17,869 bases of DNA from an uncultured Campylobacter sp. (GTDB taxonomy: Bacteria; Campylobacterota; Campylobacteria; Campylobacterales; Campylobacteraceae). The stretch is from contig UQCL01000046.1 in assembly GCA_900539505.1 (NCBI GenBank), positions 1 to 17,869 on the forward strand, in the 5' to 3' direction. A program made the position numbers and the translations under genes. Of this stretch, positions 14,558 to 17,869 are shown in pieces. Within the stretch, counting starts at the first letter, position 1, and each line of letters opens with the position of its first letter. The notes below the pieces were generated by a model, which searched no databases, was not told the origin of the DNA, and was given only the letters and a program-made list of their open reading frames with translations.

Positions 14558-14977
14558 TTAAAATCCGTGCAGCCGCTTGATCTCTGCGCTGATCGGCTTT
14601 TTTTGACCTAATTTGGTCACGCTTACGTAGGTTGCGATCGCGCTGGTTACGTGCAGACACTCGCGAAATCCATCCTCGCCCAGTCGTAGCGCTGCGACCT
14701 CGATCTGCACGCGGATAGAGGTATTTCCTACACTTAATACTTTTGCGTAGCAGCTGATGACATCGCCGATAAATACGGGCTGCTTGAAAGTTACCTCCTG
14801 CATCGAGATCGTCACGACCCGCTCGGGCGCTATCTCGCGCGCCGCCGTCGCGCCCGCTAAATCGATCTGCGCTAGTATCCAGCCGCCGAAAATATTGCCC
14901 GAGCTATTCGTATCCTTAGGCAGCGCTACGACCTTGATGCGCGGCTCGCCGAAATCGTCTAAGTCTAAATCGCTCAT
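14558..14977 (-). CDS. YciA-type acyl-CoA thioesterase, 139 aa
   Basis: A hotdog-fold enzyme that hydrolyses acyl-CoA thioesters. The family signature is NSSGNIFGGWILAQIDLAG at about 24-42, carrying the active-site Asn/Asp region, followed by VTFKQPVFIGDVISCYAKV. Length is standard for YciA and the C. jejuni homologue Cj0915. AAGGAG precedes the ATG at 14977, and a minus-strand TAAAAT lies at 15006-15011. It is divergent from the ciaB-like gene, the arrangement I remember for Cj0914c/Cj0915, so the pair is conserved. The in vivo substrate is not evident. Confidence 0.92.
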   Translation of the reverse strand: MSDLDLDDFGEPRIKVVALPKDTNSSGNIFGGWILAQIDLAGATAAREIAPERVVTISMQEVTFKQPVFIGDVISCYAKVLSVGNTSIRVQIEVAALRLGEDGFRECLHVTSAIATYVSVTKLGQKKPISAEIKRLHGF

Positions 14978-15005
14978 TTTTACTCCTTAAATTTAAAAAT
15001 CTCGC

Positions 15006-15011
15006 ATTTTA
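15006..15011 (-). promoter_or_regulatory. Candidate -10 box for the thioesterase gene
   Basis: The minus strand reads TAAAAT in GTTAAAATGC, 29 nt before the ATG at 14977. The pattern matches the luxS promoter. Confidence 0.45.
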
Positions 15012-15037
15012 ACCGCGCAAATTTAACACTTTTTCGA

Positions 15038-15043
15038 TACAAT
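15038..15043 (+). promoter_or_regulatory. Candidate -10 box for the ciaB-like gene
   Basis: TACAAT in CGATACAATCGG. It is 118 nt before the chosen ATG, so the mRNA would have an unusually long leader of about 110 nt for this window. No better-placed box was noticed. Confidence 0.35.
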
Positions 15044-15161
15044 CGGCAAAAATCTATGTCGAAATTTTAAAATTTTAAGCGAACGCGAGGATAGAATTTT
15101 GCTCGCAAAGCAGGCACATTCCGCTCGTAAAAAGACGATAAAACGACAAAAAGGATACGCG

Positions 15162-16976
15162 ATGAACGATTTTGTAAAACTTAGCGAGATGGCGGCTGCT
15201 GCTAAGGCGCGACTAAACGCCCTCTACGACGAGCCGCACGCCGAGCTGATCGCGCGCGGGCTGGAGATCTGCGGCTTTGAGTCTGGCGATACTACGCGCA
15301 TTGCCGTGCTACGCCGCATAGTCGATCTCAAAGAGGATCCGCTGCTGCAAGAATTTCGCCGCTTAGGCTACGATGAGGCGCGACAGCGCGAACTAAAGAG
15401 CAAAATGTATGATTTCACGCGCGAAATACACGAGGGCATGCACGCAGCGCTCATCGCCGAAGCGGGCGCGCAGGGGATTTTGCAGCCCTTTTATCTGGAG
15501 CTTTTAAAGGGCGTGCACCGCATCGGGCTCGTGCTAAGCGATATGCAAAAAAGCTGGCAAGCCTTAATCATCGAAGGCGCGAACAAGCGCTGGGAAAAGG
15601 AATTTAGCTCGCTTGCGCAGGCGAAGGAATTTTTGCTGCAAGAGGAGCTGTTTATGCGCACGCCTCACGGCGAGATCTGCGAACGCTGCTACGGTGCAAT
15701 AGTGCAGCGCGAGGGTAAATCCCAAATGGTTCCCTACGCCGTGGCATTTGCGGATGAGACGGCAAAGCTGCAGAGCGAATTTGGCGATCTTTTGGAGCGT
15801 TTGGTGACGCTTGCAGAAGATGAGAGCGAGCTAGCTTACGTCTCGTATCTGTCTAAGCTCAAACAGGCCTTTTGCGAGAGAGACGCCGGCGCGGTGATCG
15901 GCGCGTGGCGGGATGCGGAGATCGCGTGGATGGATATAAAAACGCCGCTTCAGATCGGGCATCCGCTCGAATACTATGAGGACGCCTACACGCACGCAGT
16001 CGCGCTGGAATGGGACGTCAGACTTGCAGGCGCGTATGAGTTTAGCGCGGAGGAATTTAAAGCGCGCGTAAGCGAGAGCTTTGAGCGCGCGTATGAAAAA
16101 ATCGGTGCAAACAATGCCGTCATGCACTCGCTCGTGCTCTCAAACATCGCCAAAACTCAACTTTACGTTTGCGCGCCGCTGATCTACTACGGCGCCGATC
16201 TGAACGGACTTTTTTCGGCGCAGGTCGTACCCAACGACGAGTTCGTAAGCACCAACTGCGGCAAGAAAATTTTCGCCTTCGTAAATTTCGTCTATGAAAG
16301 CGCTAAGTCAAAACCTTTTATGCGGCTAAGCAGCGAAATTTTCGACCTCCACTATCTAAATTTTGGGCGCGAAATTTTATTTAAAAAGCCGCAAATTTGG
16401 CGCCGCGTCTACGAAATATCGACGATCGGGCACGAGTTCGGGCATATATTTTTCATCGACGCGGACACCGAGGCGCGAATGAACCGCTCGGGGCTTTTTA
16501 AGCTCATCGAGGAGTACAAGGCGACCACGGGCGGGCTTGTGAGCTTCTTTTTCCACGAGGAGGAGGAGTTTTGCCTGCCGGTGCTGGATGAGCTGATCCG
16601 CCGCGCCGTGGGGCTCATCGCGTGGCAGCGGGTGGAGGAGCTCAAGCCCTACTACTGCGAGGCTCTGATACATCTGAGCTTGCTTTTTGCATCGGGCGTT
16701 TTGAAATTTGAGCGCGGGCGGCTGGCGGTTAAATTTGATCGCGCGGGCTACGAGAGCTTTAAGTCTGCGTGCCTGCAAAACTACGAGGATCTGGCGCGGC
16801 TTTATTGCGACAAAAAGGACGCGGCGGAATTTTTATCGCGCTTTGCAGAGCTTAGCGACGGCGTGTATCTGCCGTGCGAGGCGCAGGTGCGGGAGTTTGT
16901 GGAGTTTTACTACTCGCGCTACGAAGCGATCGGCAACGAAACGGACCCTAGCAATGAACGAGCAAAGTGGCTTTAA
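15162..16976 (+). CDS. ciaB: CiaB homologue with HExxH zinc-metallopeptidase motif, 604 aa
   Basis: The length, the divergent thioesterase neighbour and the N-terminus (MNDFVKLSEM) match Campylobacter invasion antigen B, which is about 610 aa in C. jejuni and is reported to be exported by the flagellar apparatus and to promote host-cell entry. There is no signal peptide or membrane span. The C-terminal third contains H424-E425-F426-G427-H428 (HEFGH) and then E450/E451 in LIEEYKATTGG, the spacing of a gluzincin peptidase in which a downstream Glu is the third zinc ligand. This predicts a cytoplasmic zinc peptidase, perhaps an oligopeptidase. The ATG follows AAAAAGGA; a TTG at 15099 would add a basic 21-residue tail. 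The label ciaB is by homology; function is uncertain. Confidence 0.78.
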   Translation: MNDFVKLSEMAAAAKARLNALYDEPHAELIARGLEICGFESGDTTRIAVLRRIVDLKEDPLLQEFRRLGYDEARQRELKSKMYDFTREIHEGMHAALIAEAGAQGILQPFYLELLKGVHRIGLVLSDMQKSWQALIIEGANKRWEKEFSSLAQAKEFLLQEELFMRTPHGEICERCYGAIVQREGKSQMVPYAVAFADETAKLQSEFGDLLERLVTLAEDESELAYVSYLSKLKQAFCERDAGAVIGAWRDAEIAWMDIKTPLQIGHPLEYYEDAYTHAVALEWDVRLAGAYEFSAEEFKARVSESFERAYEKIGANNAVMHSLVLSNIAKTQLYVCAPLIYYGADLNGLFSAQVVPNDEFVSTNCGKKIFAFVNFVYESAKSKPFMRLSSEIFDLHYLNFGREILFKKPQIWRRVYEISTIGHEFGHIFFIDADTEARMNRSGLFKLIEEYKATTGGLVSFFFHEEEEFCLPVLDELIRRAVGLIAWQRVEELKPYYCEALIHLSLLFASGVLKFERGRLAVKFDRAGYESFKSACLQNYEDLARLYCDKKDAAEFLSRFAELSDGVYLPCEAQVREFVEFYYSRYEAIGNETDPSNERAKWL

Positions 16977-17018
16977 AATTTCAGCTACAAACCGCGCCTT
17001 AAAATAATGGAAAGCGAG

Positions 17019-17038
17019 TAAAATTCCGCGGAATTTTA
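17019..17038. promoter_or_regulatory. Perfect 20-bp palindrome in the leader of the last gene
   Basis: TAAAATTCCGCGGAATTTTA is fully self-complementary. It abuts the Shine-Dalgarno AAGGGG, which begins at its last base, and lies 10 nt from the ATG at 17049. As DNA it could be an operator; as RNA, a hairpin would occlude ribosome binding. A TAAAAT -10 candidate is at 17000-17005. Confidence 0.5.
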
Positions 17039-17048
17039 AGGGGAAAGC

Positions 17049-17720
17049 ATGGGATATTTTAAAAATTTACTTTCGGATTTAAGAAGCGGCAAGCTCGCGC
17101 TGCACCCGATTTTGCTCGCGGCGACGTTTTGCATAGTGAAAATTTCGTGGCCTAGGCTAATAGGTAAGTACGGAGAGACGCTCGGCAGTTTCATATTTAT
17201 GGACTTCATTCAATATGCGTGTTTCATAGCGTTGGGCGCGCATTTTGTCTATGTCGCGGGGCGCGGCGACAAAAATAGCCAAAGTAGTAGCTGCGAAAAC
17301 AGCGACTACGAAGGCTTTATACAACCCCGCGGGCTGCGATATTTAGCCGTGCTACGCGCTATCTTATGTGCCCTATGTATCATCGCTTGCGTAGTAGGCT
17401 ATCTTAGCGCGGATATAAATCACCAAAAATTAGGCGTTCTGAATTGGTTTTTTCCGACTGCGCTAGTAAGCGCGTTCATATATTTGATTGCGATCTGGAT
17501 TGTTACGACCGACTCTGAAGTACTAATTTGGGGTATTATCTTTGGGATAAGCTATGTGGCTGCTTACTATGCAGTTTGCATAGGTTTTTTTACCATTCAT
17601 ATAGAGTATGGCGGGTTTGCATTTTGGAAAGGGCTGGAGATAATATTTCCGCTAATTTGGGCGTTTTATTTCAAGCCCGCCTACAAAAAGCGCCTAGCAG
17701 AGGAGATACACGAGGCGTAA
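17049..17720 (+). CDS. Unrecognised multi-pass membrane protein, 223 aa
   Basis: Hydrophobic stretches at roughly 18-34, 47-70, 98-121, 131-152, 157-180 and 192-208 suggest five or six membrane helices. A charged, Ser-rich loop at about 74-90 separates the second and third. No family motif is recognisable and I assign no function. AAGGGGAAAGC precedes the ATG. It follows the ciaB-like gene on the same strand after 72 bp that contain a perfect palindrome, so it may be read through from it or separately controlled. Toward its 3' half the DNA is more AT-rich and codon use is less GC-biased than in the neighbours. Confidence 0.65.
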   Translation: MGYFKNLLSDLRSGKLALHPILLAATFCIVKISWPRLIGKYGETLGSFIFMDFIQYACFIALGAHFVYVAGRGDKNSQSSSCENSDYEGFIQPRGLRYLAVLRAILCALCIIACVVGYLSADINHQKLGVLNWFFPTALVSAFIYLIAIWIVTTDSEVLIWGIIFGISYVAAYYAVCIGFFTIHIEYGGFAFWKGLEIIFPLIWAFYFKPAYKKRLAEEIHEA

Positions 17721-17781
17721 TGGCGAGCTGAACGCAGAATTTTAGCCAAAATTTTGCTGCCAACCGCAGTTTAAAATTAGC

Positions 17782-17796
17782 GCGAGCGTAGCTCGC
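17782..17796 (+). terminator. Short stem-loop after the last gene
   Basis: GCGAGC-GTA-GCTCGC, a 6-bp GC stem with a 3-nt loop, followed by CCTTTGAG. It is 61 nt past the stop at 17720. The T run is only three, so it is a weak intrinsic terminator candidate. Confidence 0.35.
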
Positions 17797-17811
17797 CCTT
17801 TGAGCGTGCCA

Positions 17812-17840
17812 GGGGTTGGGGGATTTTAAGGGGGAAGGGG
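17812..17840 (+). other. Four-run G-tract with G-quadruplex potential
   Basis: GGGG-TT-GGGGG-ATTTTAA-GGGGG-AA-GGGG: four runs of four or five G separated by loops of 2, 7 and 2 nt. This meets the usual G-quadruplex consensus on the plus strand. An imperfect GC-rich inverted repeat follows up to the window edge, so whether this belongs to a gene or spacer to the right cannot be judged. Confidence 0.7.
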
Positions 17841-17869
17841 AGCGCCTCGCAAGTAGCGCCCCTTCTGTC

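Noticed and set aside
15099..15161. TTG start adding 21 basic residues to the ciaB-like protein
   Set aside because: The ATG at 15162 has AAAAAGGA at good spacing and begins like other CiaB proteins as I remember them. The TTG has only a distant GAGG.
16377..16778. Minus-strand frame opposite the ciaB-like gene
   Set aside because: It overlies the HEFGH region of a well-supported gene and has no start signals; it is an antisense shadow.

Overview
The window looks like chromosome from a relatively GC-rich, host-associated Campylobacter. The gene set and order match Campylobacterota, including a dimeric dUTPase, a CiaB-type protein divergent from a YciA-type thioesterase, and a 6-aminodeoxyfutalosine deaminase-type hydrolase beside aroQ. 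Promoters have a TATAAT/TAAAAT -10 with no clear -35, and AAATTT/GAATTT words are very dense although the coding DNA is about half G+C. The flagellar block I remember between folK and mnmA in C. jejuni is nearly absent: flhF is gone and only a degenerate FlhG-like gene remains. This, with the base composition, suggests a non-flagellated oral species such as C. gracilis. That species call is inference, not something read directly.

Layout. 229-2306 (minus) holds an SppA-type signal peptide peptidase overlapped by an amidohydrolase of the futalosine menaquinone pathway. 2479-5733 (plus) is a tight operon, aroQ - pepP - folK - FlhG-like ParA ATPase, in which neighbours abut or overlap. 5849-7482 (plus) is a LOG-family protein overlapping mnmA. 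7483-7991 is a gene-free convergent spacer with clustered palindromes. 7992-9945 (minus) holds a membrane-anchored DKNYY-repeat protein and a small cupin. 9946-10530 is gene-free and carries a 50-bp nested inverted repeat. 10531-12841 holds luxS (minus), a 4-oxalocrotonate tautomerase homologue (plus), a YhbP-like flavin-fold protein (minus) and the dUTPase (plus). 13255-14272 holds an EI24/CysZ-like membrane protein and a four-cysteine miniprotein. 14329-14391 is an 8-bp tandem repeat. 14558-16976 is the divergent thioesterase/CiaB pair. 17049-17720 is an unrecognised multi-pass membrane protein with a perfect palindrome in its leader. A four-run G-tract lies close to the right edge.

Most genes are metabolic or housekeeping: chorismate, folate and menaquinone precursors, tRNA thiolation, dUTP removal, and the activated-methyl cycle with AI-2. 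No complete mobile element, CRISPR array, rRNA or tRNA was found.

The most interesting points are: (1) an FlhG-like ATPase kept without FlhF, with a ~160-residue Asn/Ser-rich insertion whose DNA is packed with RAATTY words; (2) a CiaB homologue with an intact HEFGH zinc-peptidase motif in a genome that seems to have lost the flagellum through which CiaB is reported to be secreted; (3) window-wide accumulation of RAATTY, the word linked to DNA discrimination during C. jejuni transformation; and (4) several unexplained palindromes, including the leader palindrome before the last gene.
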